The position numbers and the translations under genes are program-made. The notes beneath the pieces are model-generated. The model had not been told where the DNA came from, ran no database searches, and saw nothing but the letters and a program-made list of their open reading frames with translations. This document shows positions 46,994 to 59,842 of a DNA stretch of 64,000 nucleotides, piece by piece. Position 1 is the stretch's first letter; each line of letters starts with the position of its first letter. The stretch is from NCBI GenBank assembly GCA_025602915.1, contig JAHLJZ010000024.1, positions 124,001-188,000 of the forward strand, written 5' to 3'. This DNA is from Paraphysoderma sedebokerense (Eukaryota; Blastocladiomycota; Physodermatomycetes; Physodermatales; Physodermataceae).

Positions 46994-48729
46994 ATGCCGC
47001 GATTCTATAGACCACACCTTGCAAGACCCATTCTCCGACATTATCCAATTCCACAACCATCTACACTCTCCTTTCCACACCCAATTCCACTTAAATTCTA
47101 CTCCAAAATGACGACTCCACCACAAAAACCAAACTACTCTTCCTTTATCGCTCCCCTCTCTGCATCTCGAAAACCATCCGCCATTCGTGCTATTCAACCG
47201 CTCATGAAAATTCCGGGTATGATTAGTTTAGCGGGGGGTTTACCTAACCCTGATACGTTCCCGGTAGAGGGAGTAACTATTAAATTGAAGAGTGGGAAAA
47301 CTGTGGAATTGACGAAAGAAGAAGTGGGTGAAATGTTACAGTATGGTCCTACGGTAGGTTATTTGAACACTAACAGAAACTGGGTTTCTTTTACTTGTTT
47401 TGTCGTCAATGTCGAGGATTTCAGTTTTTATGGTGACATGATGGTGGATACTGATTTTAATTTTATGTGGTCTATTGTTCTCAATCGACAATTTTTAATA
47501 GTCTGGCCACCCGATTCTCCATAATTTTTTAACACAACTCACCCAACAAACTCACACTCCACCATCCCCTTTTCAACTCCACATCGGTAACGGTTCTCAA
47601 GATTTGATTTCAAAAACTATTTACGCTATCCTTTCACCTGGTGATACAGTCATCATCGAGAAACCATGTTACTCTGGTACCCTCGCTATTTTACGACCTA
47701 TGGGGTTAAACGTGTTAGAAGTCGAAACTGATAAAGACGGGATTATTCCGTCTGCTTTAAAGCGATTGTTGGAAAAAGAAAGTAGAAAAGCTGGACGAAT
47801 TAAATGTTTGTATACTGTTCCTACTGGATCGAATCCGTCTGGTTCGATGACGGGGGTAGAGAGGAAGAAACAAGTTTATGAGATTTGTAGAGATTTCGAT
47901 TTACTTTTGTTGGAGGATGATCCGTATTATTTTTTGCAGTTTTTGGAAAATGGGAAGGGGTTTGAGAAAAGTTATTTAAGTTTGGATGTGGATGGACGGG
48001 TGGTGAGGTTTGAGAGTTTGAGTAAAATTGTGAGTGCAGGGTTTAGATTAGGGTTTATGACTGGTCCACCAGAAATCGTGGAAAGAGTTGTACTGGATTC
48101 TCAGGTACGTATACGAATTGGAGTGCTATTAATTCTCTTCGTTTTTCTTTTTCGGCTCTGGTAGATTTTCCTTCTTCTCGGTGACTAACGACATTTCCGA
48201 AATGTTGAATGAAACGAATAGGCCACATCGTTACAGCCGACAGGACCAAGTCAAACTATCATGAATACACTAATTAACCACGAATGGAAAACAGTTGACG
48301 GATTTTACAAACACGTTGAAACCGTTGCCAACTTTTATAAAGAACGACGAGACTTTTTCGTTCAATGTCTAGAACAAGAATTAAACGGCCTAGTAGAATA
48401 CGATATTCCCAAAGCTGGTAAACCCTCTATTGATTCATCTCGCTCTTCATTTATACTTCAACCGATACCAACCCTTAATTCTAGGAATGTTTATTTGGAT
48501 CCGTCTCCCCACTATTCCCAACACCCATCAATTGATCACCACTTCAGCTGTTGCTTCAAAAATACTGTTACTTCCCGGTATAGAATTCTACGTAGACAAT
48601 GATTCTAAAAGAGATTGTCAGTTTGTTAGGGTGACTTATAGTGTCGCTAGTAAAGAGAATATGAGGGAAGCTTGTAAACGATTGAGAAGGTGTATCGAGG
48701 AAGCTGGAAATATGGGTGGAAATTCATAA
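46994..48729 (+). CDS. PLP aminotransferase, kynurenine/alpha-aminoadipate type (Aro8/AadAT-like)
   Basis: A class I fold PLP transaminase acting on aromatic amino acids, kynurenine or 2-aminoadipate. Four exons (46994-47353, 47502-48104, 48222-48417, 48485-48729) join in frame to 467 aa. Core blocks are MISLAGGLPNPDTFP, LQYGPTSGHPILHNFL, HIGNGSQDLISKTIYAIL, TVPTGSNPSGSM and LLLEDDPYYFLQF. The PLP lysine lies in FESLSKIVSAGFRLGF. The last block is GMFIWIRLP. The 38 residues before the second in-frame ATG (47108) are Arg/Pro-rich without acidic residues (MPRFYRPHLARPILRHYP), a good mitochondrial presequence, so two start codons could yield mitochondrial and cytosolic forms. Confidence 0.9.
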
Positions 48730-49059
48730 TTCGGTGTAGAGTAGTAAAAAGTGATTTGTTGATAATTCATATTTGGACTTGTAAATTAATGGATGACATG
48801 AAATGGACACGGTTTAACGTTAAGAATCTTGGGTTTGGCGCGCGAATGCCGCGAAACGACCAAGTAAACAAAAAAAGCACTCTGCAATTTGACCTATACT
48901 CGTTTACGTTATTGCGGAAAAATCTCGTCTGATCAGCTTTGTTTGGTAATTTCTACATAAAATCAACGTCGAAATCAATATAAGAGACTCTCCATACAAA
49001 CCTTTCATCATTAACACCGTTTGTCAGTGTGAGACTTTCCAACAGAAACTAAAATTTGT
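48730..49059. other. Short intergenic region
   Basis: 330 bp between two plus-strand genes; nothing coding is visible. Confidence 0.4.
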
Positions 49060-49440
49060 ATGATTGAACCCATCCCCTCTAAAAGACTTTATAATCCCTC
49101 AAACCAAGAAACCGACAATAAAATCAAAAGACAAATGACAAATCAGTCCAAACATTCTATCCTCTCGGCAACATTCTCATCGTCATCATCATCAACGATA
49201 TCTCCCGATCATACTTTTTCGATTCCACTCCTCCAGTCTTCGACATCTACCTCCAACGACCCGGAACTAGAAAAACAAAAATTGTCGGCTCTTGCAATGG
49301 CTTTACCGAATCTACAGGATTCTGTTAATCAATTTTTGACCGGGTTGTTGAATGCGCAAAAGAAGGGTAAAGATGGTGCAATGGAGGAAGTCAAAGAAGA
49401 TGAAGGTCTAGAAGATGACGAGGAGGAGGATGACAATTAG
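49060..49440 (+). CDS. Small Ser-rich protein with acidic C terminus, unknown
   Basis: A single 126-aa open frame starting MIEPIPSKRLYNPSNQ. The N-terminal half is basic and Ser/Thr-rich. A short amphipathic helix follows (ELEKQKLSALAMALPNLQDS, then VNQFLTGLLNAQKK), and the tail is almost all Glu/Asp (EDEGLEDDEEEDDN). AAATAAAG comes about 20 nt after the stop, a good polyadenylation signal, which favours a real gene. I do not recognise the family. Confidence 0.55.
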   Translation: MIEPIPSKRLYNPSNQETDNKIKRQMTNQSKHSILSATFSSSSSSTISPDHTFSIPLLQSSTSTSNDPELEKQKLSALAMALPNLQDSVNQFLTGLLNAQKKGKDGAMEEVKEDEGLEDDEEEDDN

Positions 49441-50615
49441 AGTTGTACTTTTTACTTGTAAATAAAGCCAGACAAGCAACGGGTCTTTTGTGTAATGATC
49501 ATGGGTTTATTGAAACACTTGGATCACATATACCATCTCATGTGAATTGTGGACAACATAGAAATAAAGTAGCAAGGGTGATTCCTCTGTAGCGTAGAGT
49601 CAAAAATCCTCAGAATGGTTGTGCTTAACCACACGGGGCTCTCCATAATCATTTCGTGAAATCATAATGAAAACCCCATCTCCTCATAGGATGTTTTTTA
49701 AAACAATATCTAGAGAAAATAAATTTTCTCACAGGTAAAGTTCCTACATGATGAAATGTTAGGATCTGCACATGGACTCGCCGCGGGTTTTGTGTAGCCA
49801 GTGCAAAATGGGACAGTAAAGTTGTGGGCAAGTACACACAACTATTTGCATGCGCATCGATTGGTGGACAAAGTCGGCCTCCATATTCCTCACAGTTCCC
49901 CCTGTCTCAGCGTACTGTCTCTTGCACAAAAAGCGACGCGTCCGTTCCTCCGTCTTGAACATCCTCAGATGGGCAATGGACAGATACAGTCCACACACGA
50001 AGTCTGACGGTTTACACCAGTAAGCCATCCCTCAAAACTAAAACTCATGTACTAGCACCACCTAGTAAGGAGCTCAAAAGGTGTAATGATAATAACGTGT
50101 GCTATACTTTCTGCGCATCTTAGAGGCCGCATATATTCCGCTATGTCCTGCATGTCGAGGTGAGCCTGTAAGTGAAATGAAAACTAAAAGTATCTCTGAA
50201 TTCTTATTGCTATTCAACAATCAACAAAACTGTACGGACAACCCACATCATTAGTTATTCAACAAAGAAAACCTGAAAATCTCAAGGTTCTATTACATAG
50301 CGCATAAGCAGCAGAGCACCATCTAGAAATTAGGCCCCAGCAAAACAAAAAGTAATGACTATATATGGACAGAATCAACAACAAATGAAAGGTGGGATGT
50401 GTTTAGAAATGTGTTATAGCAAACGGAATTAGCGAAAGCCAATTCCCATGATGACAATGTTGAAAAGTGGAAAGGTGAAAATCTCCTTGGGGTGGTGGAT
50501 GCGATTAGCATCGGATAATGTTGAAAGTTAAATTCGGGACAGATAATAATGGAATCTTTCTATGTGAAGTGATTTTGGGATAATTTGGAATAATGTCGTG
50601 ATACTCCGTCCATGT
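49441..50615. other. Intergenic, 1.2 kb
   Basis: Between the small acidic gene and UBE2C. A minus-strand frame at 49759-50028 has a moderately protein-like translation (CKRQYAETGGTVRNMEADFV) but no family match and no neighbouring exons. Nothing else is seen. Confidence 0.4.
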
Positions 50616-51831
50616 TTAACATTTTTCGGGATCTCTATAAGTTTCGACGAGTTTCTTGCGGAAAGCTAAAGGGGAATTTAAAAAACCATGGTTTTGATAA
50701 ATCCTTTATGTCATTCCTAGTCGCTGTTTGATCGACTCGCAAAGGCGCCCAAAAGGAGCAACCGTAAAGTCAAATGGCTGTGAAAAATCAACATACCACC
50801 AGGATCATCCCATTGCTGCGCAGCAGCCGTGTTTAAAGGACTGTCATTGTTAGGTTCTATCAATATGAAACCGTCAGTGTCGGTGTCGGCTGCTGTACGT
50901 AATAAAGAGAGTGAACATACCGCCCAGCAAACTCTGCAACGACACCAAGATACTCTGAACATTGTAAACAGCCGACCATTTTTCCTATTAAAATTGGAGC
51001 ACACTCAGTCAGAACCGCTAATTGCAGTAATTTTCTGAGGGCCAGCATAGAATATAATCTACTGTATGCAAGGTTGGAGAGACGCCGTACCTTCAACACA
51101 TCCAAACAAATACTTCCTGTATCTAGATCGACATTAGGATGATAACAAGGTGTTTCGAATTTGACAGTTGGAGCCGAATACGGATAATTTTGTGGGAACT
51201 TTAGAGAGATCTTGTATCTAAATCCTTCGTAGACCTGTATATAGTCATACCCCCAACACATTCAAAACGCGACAACCAAATATAGAACCCGACAATTACC
51301 AATGTGATTGAATTCGTCAAATTGATTGAGTTCAAGATATTAGTACGGGTAGACATAAATTAGCATATTAGAACATGAATTCAATATAACCAACGGATAT
51401 ACTAAAAAGAGACTTTACCGTTCCAGCTGGACCTTCGATGGTACCCTTCCAGAACAACATATTATCAGATTCCGGGAAGGCACTCACACCTTTTGTATTC
51501 GACATCTAAATTAAAAATGCAGCAATATAGAGTTAGCCTACTATTTGTTCACTCAGCATATACAGATGTCGGCCTCAATGGCGTATTGTCTCATCGGTGG
51601 GGACTAACGACCGACGAAAGTGGAGGGAGAGAAGGGGAGAGGATGATAACGAAAACTTACCATTAGATTCATGAGTTCATTTTGTAGTCTGTATTATACG
51701 TGAGAGTCGAAGAGAAGGAAAGTTTGGTAAGAATCGAATGGAGTGTATGGTTAATGACAGGGAAAGGGAAGGGTGAATGAGATAGAGTTCATAACAAACC
51801 GTTTAGCGACAGTGCCAGCGTCAGTGTTCAT
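50616..51831 (-). CDS. UBE2C: Ubiquitin-conjugating enzyme E2 C (UBE2C/UbcH10-like)
   Basis: The E2 that works with the anaphase-promoting complex to start ubiquitin chains on mitotic substrates. The start is [11 protein letters not shown] (ATG 51831), followed by short exons encoding LQNELMNLM and [20 protein letters not shown] with TIEGPAGT. The main UBC core follows: [40 protein letters not shown], then ICLDVLK with the catalytic Cys. Next come [20 protein letters not shown] and [13 protein letters not shown]. It ends [15 protein letters not shown]. The YHPNVD...ICLD...SLLGEPN series and the length identify UBE2C. There are several introns of 60-90 nt. Confidence 0.9.
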
Positions 51832-52287
51832 GGTGCTAGAGTTGATATAATGTGTGTTGTGGTTGTGAGTGTGTAATGTAAGATGTGGCAATGATGTGAA
51901 AGGAAGGAATGGAATGGAATGCGAGTGGAATCGAATTCTGTATGCTCTCCAACGCAATTCTAACTGGACGCGTACACTCGGATTTTGTTTAATCAATTTC
52001 CAATTTTGAATATATGATAACATTCTATTCTCTATTACTCGCATACTTCTATAAATCTTTCTACACACATTATCCATTATTCGTTTTACACTTCTTTCAG
52101 ACTCTTTATCTCTACATTCTTATCTAATACGTCCGTTCACTCATTACAAAGGACCCCTACTCCCAGCGTTAACCCACATTACAGATCCAAAGTCCTGAAC
52201 ATAAACACAAGAATGACTTCTAAACTTGCACTCTATCACTTTTAACCCCAGTCCATTAGTAGAAGACACCTCGTCAATGACTGACAT
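51832..52287. other. UBE2C promoter and NudE 3' flank
   Basis: About 450 bp. Purine-rich repeats (GGAATGGAATGGAATGCG) lie just upstream of UBE2C near 51905. There is no coding exon. Confidence 0.35.
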
Positions 52288-53707
52288 TTAACTTTGCGCG
52301 ATGCTCTCCGCGTCCTTTCCACCAGCCTCTTCTAGATTAGTGACCTCGGGATTCGGAACCAAAGAATCAACAGATTGCTGCCGGGAAATAGAAGGCGTGG
52401 ATGGCAAGTAAGGTGAAATAATGTGGCGACAAGTAGCTAAGCGAGATTCCAGAGACTGATGACAACAAAAAGAAGAAAGTGAGAAACCGGCTTGAGAAGA
52501 TAACGTCGAGAAAATTGGTCACAAGGAATAATAATAACGGCATAGATCACATACCTTAACTCTTGTCAACATATCTTGGATGATTTTCATATTTTGTAAT
52601 TTGGGTATTGAAGATGAACGTGAAGACGAGGATTGTTCTTCTCCGGCCTCCGACATTACAGTGTCAACTGGTTCATGAGATTCTTGCGGTAGCGAATATT
52701 GGCGAGGGGAAGGTGATGAAGTGGTTGGATTTGGCAAGGTAGACGAGTCGAGAATTGTGTTGTTGTCTAAGCGGACCGAAAGTTCATGCTGAAGATCTGT
52801 AATAGAATAGAAGATTGCAAGTTAAGACGCTGAATATATTCTTTCTCTATTTTTTGCAGTATAATATAGATGTTCCGTAACAAAGCCGTCGACGAATTTC
52901 TCACATACCTCTCAGCTCGTCTCTCAATCGTTGCGAATCTTCTTCCAGTTTGACTTTCTCATCTAACTCTGATTCTAAGAATGCTATCTTCTCCAATGCT
53001 TTGTTATACTTTGACTCCAAATCCTGAGCATTCGATTCCGAAATCCTGCAAAAAATGAAAAGAATCGAACGACCAGAATGTGAATGTCGATTCCCGCAGC
53101 TCTCAATCAATCAACAAGTTTAACCTACCGTTGCAGTTTATCCAACTCTTCATTCTCTTGCTCTATATCCCTTATCCTGATCTTGAGTTCTCCAAATTCT
53201 GCTTTTATCGTATTCAGTTCACTCTGCAGCTTTGTTATCGTATCATCGGACTCTCGTTTACTTGAATGATACCTATTCTGCTCATCATCAAAACAAGATC
53301 AAGAAATAAGTTCGACTTTCCATATCAATATCATCTAATCTTTTGTCAACGATAATAGTATTGAAACAATTAAAGCATACCTTCCACTCTTCCATGTCCC
53401 TGTTCAACGATTCATTTTTAGACTTGTAATCTTCCACTGACTTTTCCAACCTCTCGATTTCATTCTCCAATTCTGTTTCTAAATCTTTACTGTCTGCTTG
53501 GAATTCATCGAAAGCAAGTTTTGTTTGTTCTAAATTAACTATGGTTTCATTGTATTTGGATTTGTAGTACGACAGTTCTTCTTCTATTGATGCGAAAGTA
53601 GGAGCTGCACTGTAAGAGGGTTGTGCGAAAGTAGGGTAAACCCCAGTTCAGTATATCAAGAAAAAACTTTTGTGAGTTGCGTATAAATGCAGTTACCTCG
53701 ACGACAT
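52288..53707 (-). CDS. NudE-like dynein/Lis1 regulator
   Basis: Recruits Lis1 to cytoplasmic dynein for nuclear and spindle positioning. The start codon lies in an 11-nt first exon (53707-53697, MSS plus two bases) that splices in frame to SAAPTFASIEEELSYYKSKY, then NETIVNLEQTKLAFDEFQAD and SKDLETELENEIERLEKSVE, the conserved NudE coiled coil. Further coiled-coil exons follow (KRESDDTITKLQSELNTIKA and SNAQDLESKYNKALEKIAFL). The C-terminal half is Ser/Pro-rich with a helix IPKLQNMKIIQDMLTRVKSL, then ESRLATCRH, and ends GGKDAESIAQS. The SxEEELxYYKSKYxE start is the family signature. Confidence 0.82.
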
Positions 53708-53902
53708 TATATTAGAGATAGGATTGCCGCAGTTATGGTAGCAGTACTAGTTCTTATATATTTGTGATGAATGGACGGTCGTAGGAATGAGAAGAGTTAA
53801 GTTTGTTCGTTATTTCGTTGCATTGATCAATCAGGCCCTCCATTGATTTCTTCGCAGAACAACAACCCAACTTTACAACATCGGTTTATTACATACACAA
53901 AC

Positions 53903-55722
53903 ATGACGGCATCTTCTCCAAAGAAATCATCGTCATCAAGTCCCACCCGCCAAAGAAGTGTCAGTCCAAACAAGTCATCCTCCCCAAATCCCAAAAAACG
54001 GACGCACGAACAGATATCTGAAGACGATGCCGCTATCTATGATCGGCAAATAAGATTATGGGGTGTGGAGGCCCAGGAACGGTAAATAATCATTCATTAT
54101 ATTATTCATCATATTTATATTTTGTACTTTATGAAGATATGAAGTATGAATTATTCGGTAATGTTTGAACTGATAGTAACTGAAGGCTCGAATATGGAGT
54201 GAAAGATGCTGTATTCACCATCGAAATCATATGACGATAATTTCATACATGGTGTAAATGATATTCAATCAGTTAGATCATGGAAGCATAGTCCTTCAAG
54301 TCCGATCCATTGCTCTCCAACGACAACACGAATACAATACTGACGATTTAACCCACACTTATTATTCATTCCTCGGATTTAAACATATATGTTACTTAGA
54401 ATGCGAAATGCCTCGATTCTTTTCATCAATATACAAGGCTTAAATACGGAGGCCGTAAAAAATATCGTTTTGGCCGGTGTTGGAAATATCACGATCATGG
54501 ATAACGCCAAAGTGAAGGCCGAAGATTTGGGCGCCCAGTTTTTTCTCAGTGAAAAAGATATTGGAAAAGATGTTAGTTGATCATTTAATATTCTAAGTTT
54601 GTTTTAAAATATACATCTAAACGTTCGACTTTCCAATCCCACTTCACGATTTACGTCTCTTAGAAAGCAACGTCCGTGTTGGAACGAATTCAAAATCTTA
54701 ATCCGAAGGTCAAATTAGAGGCAGTGATAAGTACTCCTAAAAATCAACCGGACAAGTTTTTTCACTCGTTCGACTTTGTTATCGCTACAGGATTGGATAT
54801 TGATGATATTGTAAGAATATCGCTAGTACCAGAAGTAATTAATTGGCCGTCGCTGACTAAATCGCTGCAATAGAATCGACTGAACAAAATTTGCCGAGAC
54901 AAAAAGATCAAGTTCTTTGCTGCCCAGACATTCGGAATATTTGGATACATATTCGCTGATCTTCAGCATCACGAATATATCGAGTGAGTAAAATTAATCT
55001 TATATAGCTGCCCTCCGTTCTCACTTTCCGCGTCTTTGTTCTGTATTCTACCGGTTCCGCATCAAATATGAAAGAGAAATAAGTATACCAGCTGCAAAGC
55101 GTGGGCAAGATCCCGAGATCAAGCGAACGAAGAAGTCACAAGAATTTGTTCCGCTTGAAATGGCCCTAAAGAAATCGTGGACCGTAGATACATCCAAACC
55201 GCGATGGTTGAAAAAATTGAAAATGCAGGTGCACCCTGCTGTATTTGCTGTTTTGGGTACGTCTAAATTAATCTGATCTCTACATTTTTTTTGTCAGTTC
55301 TTTACTCCTTTACACAGTGATGGAGGTACTAATAAAGATAATAATTTGCCAGCAACTATGAAATTTCAAAATAAATATAAAAAATTACCATCCCCCACCG
55401 ACTCTACGGATTATAAAACCTTGAAGAATCTACTCACAGAAGTGTTAACCAATGCGAAAGTGCCGACAGAGTACGTAGATGAAGAAGTGCTAAAGTAAGT
55501 CGATAATCTGTTAATCCCATTCTTCTTACCTCGGTGTTAATACTTTCCCGCAGATCAATCTACAATACAGCACCCTATGAAATATCCCCGGTTTGTGCTA
55601 TCGTCGGTGGATTTATAGCGCAGGAAGTATTAAAAACGTTAAGTGGGAAAGGTCGTCCAATTTATAATATGTTCGTATACAGTGGAGACGATGGTGCAGG
55701 TGTCGTTGTTGAGATGGTGTAG
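53903..55722 (+). CDS. AOS1: SUMO-activating enzyme subunit 1 (AOS1/SAE1)
   Basis: Partner of UBA2 in the heterodimeric E1 that adenylates SUMO. ATG 53903 starts a Ser/Pro/Lys-rich head (MTASSPKKSSSSSPTRQRS). The conserved AAIYDRQIRLWGVEAQER follows, then, after a 320-nt intron, MRNASILFINIQGLNTEAVK, NIVLAGVGNITIMDN and EDLGAQFFLSEKDIGKD. Later exons give NRLNKICRDKKIKFFAAQTF with GIFGYIFADL, and the end is PVCAIVGGFIAQEVLKTLSG, with VEMV as the last residues. The RQIRLWG motif and lack of a catalytic Cys domain are as in SAE1. The shared promoter with NudE is only about 195 bp. Confidence 0.88.
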
Positions 55723-56204
55723 AATTTTCAGGATTGGTTGTACCTTCAGTGCTATGATAACTCTATGATATTGTGTGACGATGCAGAAATAAATTGTTAT
55801 CATCAACTAGCCAGATCACAGATGAATTTGGTTGCAAAATCAATGGTGAATATATACGTACAATTTTGATTCATTGACGCTGGATTTAATGAAGTGATTG
55901 CATGATATAATACAAAGTCATCGGATCACCACGCAAAGTACATAAGCATTACAAAACAAATATCTTATCATCATGAAATCATACATGCGACTACTATTGA
56001 GCTACTTTGTTTCTGTTTTACACGATTTGAAAAGGTACCGTTACATGATAATACACTTAAACAAGGCAACGAATTATTTTTCTAAAATTGTCTATTCATG
56101 GATGATTTTGAGTTTCATGGCGTATATCGCAATAATTCGAACTTTATGTGCTATGTGAATTGTCAACAACCAGCGCACCGAAACATATGTGTGGTTAGAT
56201 TTTG
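55723..56204. other. Intergenic, convergent 3' regions
   Basis: 480 bp between the AOS1 and SAMHD1-like stops. AT-rich with AAATAAATTG near 55788; no gene. Confidence 0.4.
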
Positions 56205-59200
56205 TTAAAATCGATACTTCTTTCTCTGTCCACTATCTCCATCCATTTCGTTACCCATGTTGTTTGGGTTGGCAGTTACATAATCTCCAGCATTTTGATC
56301 TCCATTATTTTCACCATGATTATCGCCACACTGATATGATCGTTTCAATGATGTGGATTGAGACGAAGTAGGTGGATTTGACGAGTACATATGGGAAGAT
56401 GAAACCGGGGTAGACGATCCGAAAGAGTAAGGATTTGAGGAGCTTGCGCGTGAAGATTCATTCGGGGTAGAAGAACTGGAAAACCACGGATTTGACGTGT
56501 AGTCCGGGTTAATGCAGCGTTCACATTGATGGTTTTGGTCGTCGTCTTCGTCTTCGTCTAATTCATCTTCCTCTTCTTGTTGATTCTCGTAAAGATCCTC
56601 GTCGTATCGTTCCGGTTCTTCAATGATTTCTTCTTCCTCTTCGTCATCGTCGCTTTCTTCATTCTCAATATCTATTTCAACGTCATCCTCCGCTTCCTCT
56701 TCTTTGGGTTTAAGACTCTTTTTCTTGGGGATAATGCTTCCGTCACCCCGCTCGTTAAATAAATCCCAATCCAAAGACTCAAGTTCTATTTCGGGCTCCT
56801 CGTCACTGTCAACATATTTCTTATCATTGCCGAGAACTTTCGGGGGCAGATCAGATGGACGGACCACGTTGTGATCACTAGACACTATAAATGGATTGTC
56901 GTCATCTATAGGATTCCTCAGTTTACTCATACTTCCTAATCCCGTGTAACTGGACTGTCGGGTACGACCGCCAGCGCCGCTAATGCCACTGCCGGGAATA
57001 CTGTTATTACCGGTCAATGTGGGATTTCGAATATCATAGCGCCGAGCAGCCGGTGATTTAAAGGTTGTAGGTATTTCCACACCAAGTGGCGAAGGAGCAG
57101 TGGATTGAGAAAGAGAGGTTAATGTCGGCGACAGCTTCTTGAGGGCGAGACGAAACGCTTTTTGAACTTGATGAGACTATTGGGGTGAAAATTGGTAAAA
57201 CCATAGACCATTCAGTAAGGCATCGCATATTGTACAGTCTGTAACAGGATTAGGGAATGGCTACCTTCGATACATCTGTGGTGAAAACCCTGATATAGCA
57301 TTGCTCTAACTTGCGCGGTTGCACCAAATTAAGGTCATCAATTTTCAGTGTGTATGACTCTGCAGAATATGTCATTTTCATTAGTATTTCTATGTCATTT
57401 CAATTTTGACGTGATTTGATGGGTAAACGAGAATAAGTAATACCTTTTACATTGAGCCTCTGATACCACTTGACAGATTCCATCGGATTTCGGGAACCCA
57501 AACCATAACCTAACGTGGAGAATTCGATCCGTATATCTTCGGGCTGAATCAATGAATGCGGATTAGTATAAAGATTTTGAAATGTCTGGAAGGGAAGATT
57601 ACAGTTCAATTACCGATATTTTGTTACCCCAGTTATGGTAATCCATATTCCAAGCATCAGTAACAGTCTCGGCAGTTAACCGTTTCTATATTATATAAGA
57701 TCAAATCTAGTAAACAGAAAGCCGTATGCTATCTAGAGTTAAGAATCGTTTACCTTCCATTCCAATTTATCGGATTTTTCGATAGTACATTCATCCACCA
57801 TTTTGTACAATTGCCTATTGGCAAGTCTGGTAAGAATACCACGAGCCTGGGCGAGCTCCTGTGCAACCCATAAGTATTGCTTCGATAACCTTGAACAATT
57901 TAATTTACGTACGGGACCAATGCTTCGCTCAATTTGACCAAGTATATCATCTGTAAGATGAAGGTACCGTTCTCTATCGTCAATCATATCCGACATCTTC
58001 ATCACGGGATCAGCTGCGACGAGTGCGTCTGTTATCATGCATTCGATTGCTTGACCTGATGAAGAGCAACTATAAGGATGAAACAAGAAAAAGAGCAACT
58101 GTAAAAGGGGGAGAAGAGTCGTACTTTTTCGATGGCGATATATTCGCTTCATTAATGAATACCGGGTATTGAACATTTCATTCACGTTATCCAATTCCTT
58201 GATGTTGTAGCATATGTCATCGCCTATCACACGGCAGTTCCACATTAACCTAAATAATGAGTCAAGGGATGTTTGATTAATCTCCCAAGTCAATCAAGAC
58301 TGACTCGAACTGATAAGGCTACCTTTCAAAATCGTAAGAACTTTTGATACCAAGATTGTAACAATCCCTCTGCAGATAATCGAATCGGTCCACGTCGATA
58401 CCACAGGACTTATTGGCAACAATTTGATACAGATACTTCTTTCTTCCAGAAGGGCTAAAAGAAGGAACAGCAAATGAAGTCAACGGTCATCCCCTTAATG
58501 TGTGATGATTCAGGAGCAATCAAGAACATTACATTTCATGGGGAACACGACCCATTATTAAATCTTTAATCAGATCAACCTGATACGAATCTAAATCAAT
58601 GCTGTTTTCATCTATTAAATAGTCAAGCATCATGTTGCTTGCGACTTCATGCGACCAGTTACTTTCTGGACGAACTCGCGGAATAAAACATCCATCAAAC
58701 AAGTGAGAAAATGGTCCATGACCTAAATCATTAAGGGTAGTAGTTAGAAATTATGCGAGTCCAAAGATGAGAAAAACACTGTTACCTAAATCGTGACATA
58801 GTCCAGCTATTCGAACACATTCCACTTCCTCGTCGGTAATCTTCAGGTACGGTTGATTCGACCTTATCCTTTCTATCAACGTTCCAGCTAAATGACCAAC
58901 ACCTGCACAGAAGAAAACATATCAAGACACCCATTAGTTCATTTTCGATTGTCGTTTCCATTTATATATATATGAATTGTCTATTCGGCAAAGAAAAACA
59001 AACATTGAACTGACCTATCGAATGTTCAAATCTGTTATGGCCGCCTCCTGGAAAGACGTAGTATGTAACTCCAAGTTGTTTTAAATGCCTCAGTCGCTGA
59101 AATTGAGGAGTATCGATAATATCCCAGCATTTGTTATCCAGTCGAATGGTGGAATGTATCGGATCGTGAACTCTCCTTTCGAGATCATAACCATGACCAA

Positions 59201-59219
59201 AATCGTCGTTGATGTCCAT
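56205..59219 (-). CDS. SAMHD1-like HD-domain dNTP triphosphohydrolase with acidic tail
   Basis: Likely hydrolyses dNTPs to deoxynucleosides and triphosphate. ATG 59219 gives [20 protein letters not shown] with no SAM domain. Then come [29 protein letters not shown], and the HD motif [54 protein letters not shown] and [16 protein letters not shown] follow in order. [20 protein letters not shown] matches the 'GYGMKDRNPVxHVxFY' block of SAMHD1. The last exon adds about 300 residues absent from animal proteins: Ser-rich, then a long Glu/Asp run ([20 protein letters not shown]), then an Asn/Ser-rich end. A second Met five codons upstream (59234) is an alternative start. Confidence 0.88.
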
Positions 59220-59842
59220 TGAAGCTGCGAGCATTAATGTAGGAAAAGAGTCGACCTGCTGCAAGTATTTCTCAAAGACGACAATAAGGAATGAAGGGGT
59301 GTTGATGAATACGTTTGTGATATGTATCGGTATCCCGCCAAAAAGTAATAAGCCTTGGAAAACACGATTCACGAGAATTTCAAGCACAGTAATTCAGGGC
59401 AGTAATTCTTTTGAAAATTCTATCAGTACAAAGTAAATCAATTAAATGATGAATCGCCCATATATTTATGAAGTATTTGTCTTGCTCCTCGACATTGTAT
59501 TGACCAGCAAACATAGAGCAATACAGATTTGGTGAAAGTAATTAAATGAGATCGAACATCCGTATGATTATTCAAAATGCCATTATTTGATTATAGAGTC
59601 CCAAAAGAAATAGCTTTTTATGGGTTCGCAATTATCAATTTGGTATTACATATATGCCGAATCCTGGAGGGTAATAATTGTACGCAGGATTCATAAGTCG
59701 AAATTCAATTTACTATCATTGAGAGTCCGCCGCAGGAACTGTTAAGACTACAGTGATAGCCACTGTCTGATAGAAATGGAGATGATGATACCAAGCATGC
59801 AGTTCGCAAAAAAGATTCCGTTGATATGCAAAAGCTGCAAAA
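59220..59842. other. Intergenic upstream of the SAMHD1-like gene
   Basis: About 620 bp, AT-rich in places, with no gene seen. It should contain the SAMHD1-like promoter. Confidence 0.4.

Noticed and set aside
49759-50028. 89-aa minus-strand frame with a somewhat protein-like sequence
   Set aside because: No family match, no splice partners and no polyadenylation context; kept only as a note in the intergenic entry.
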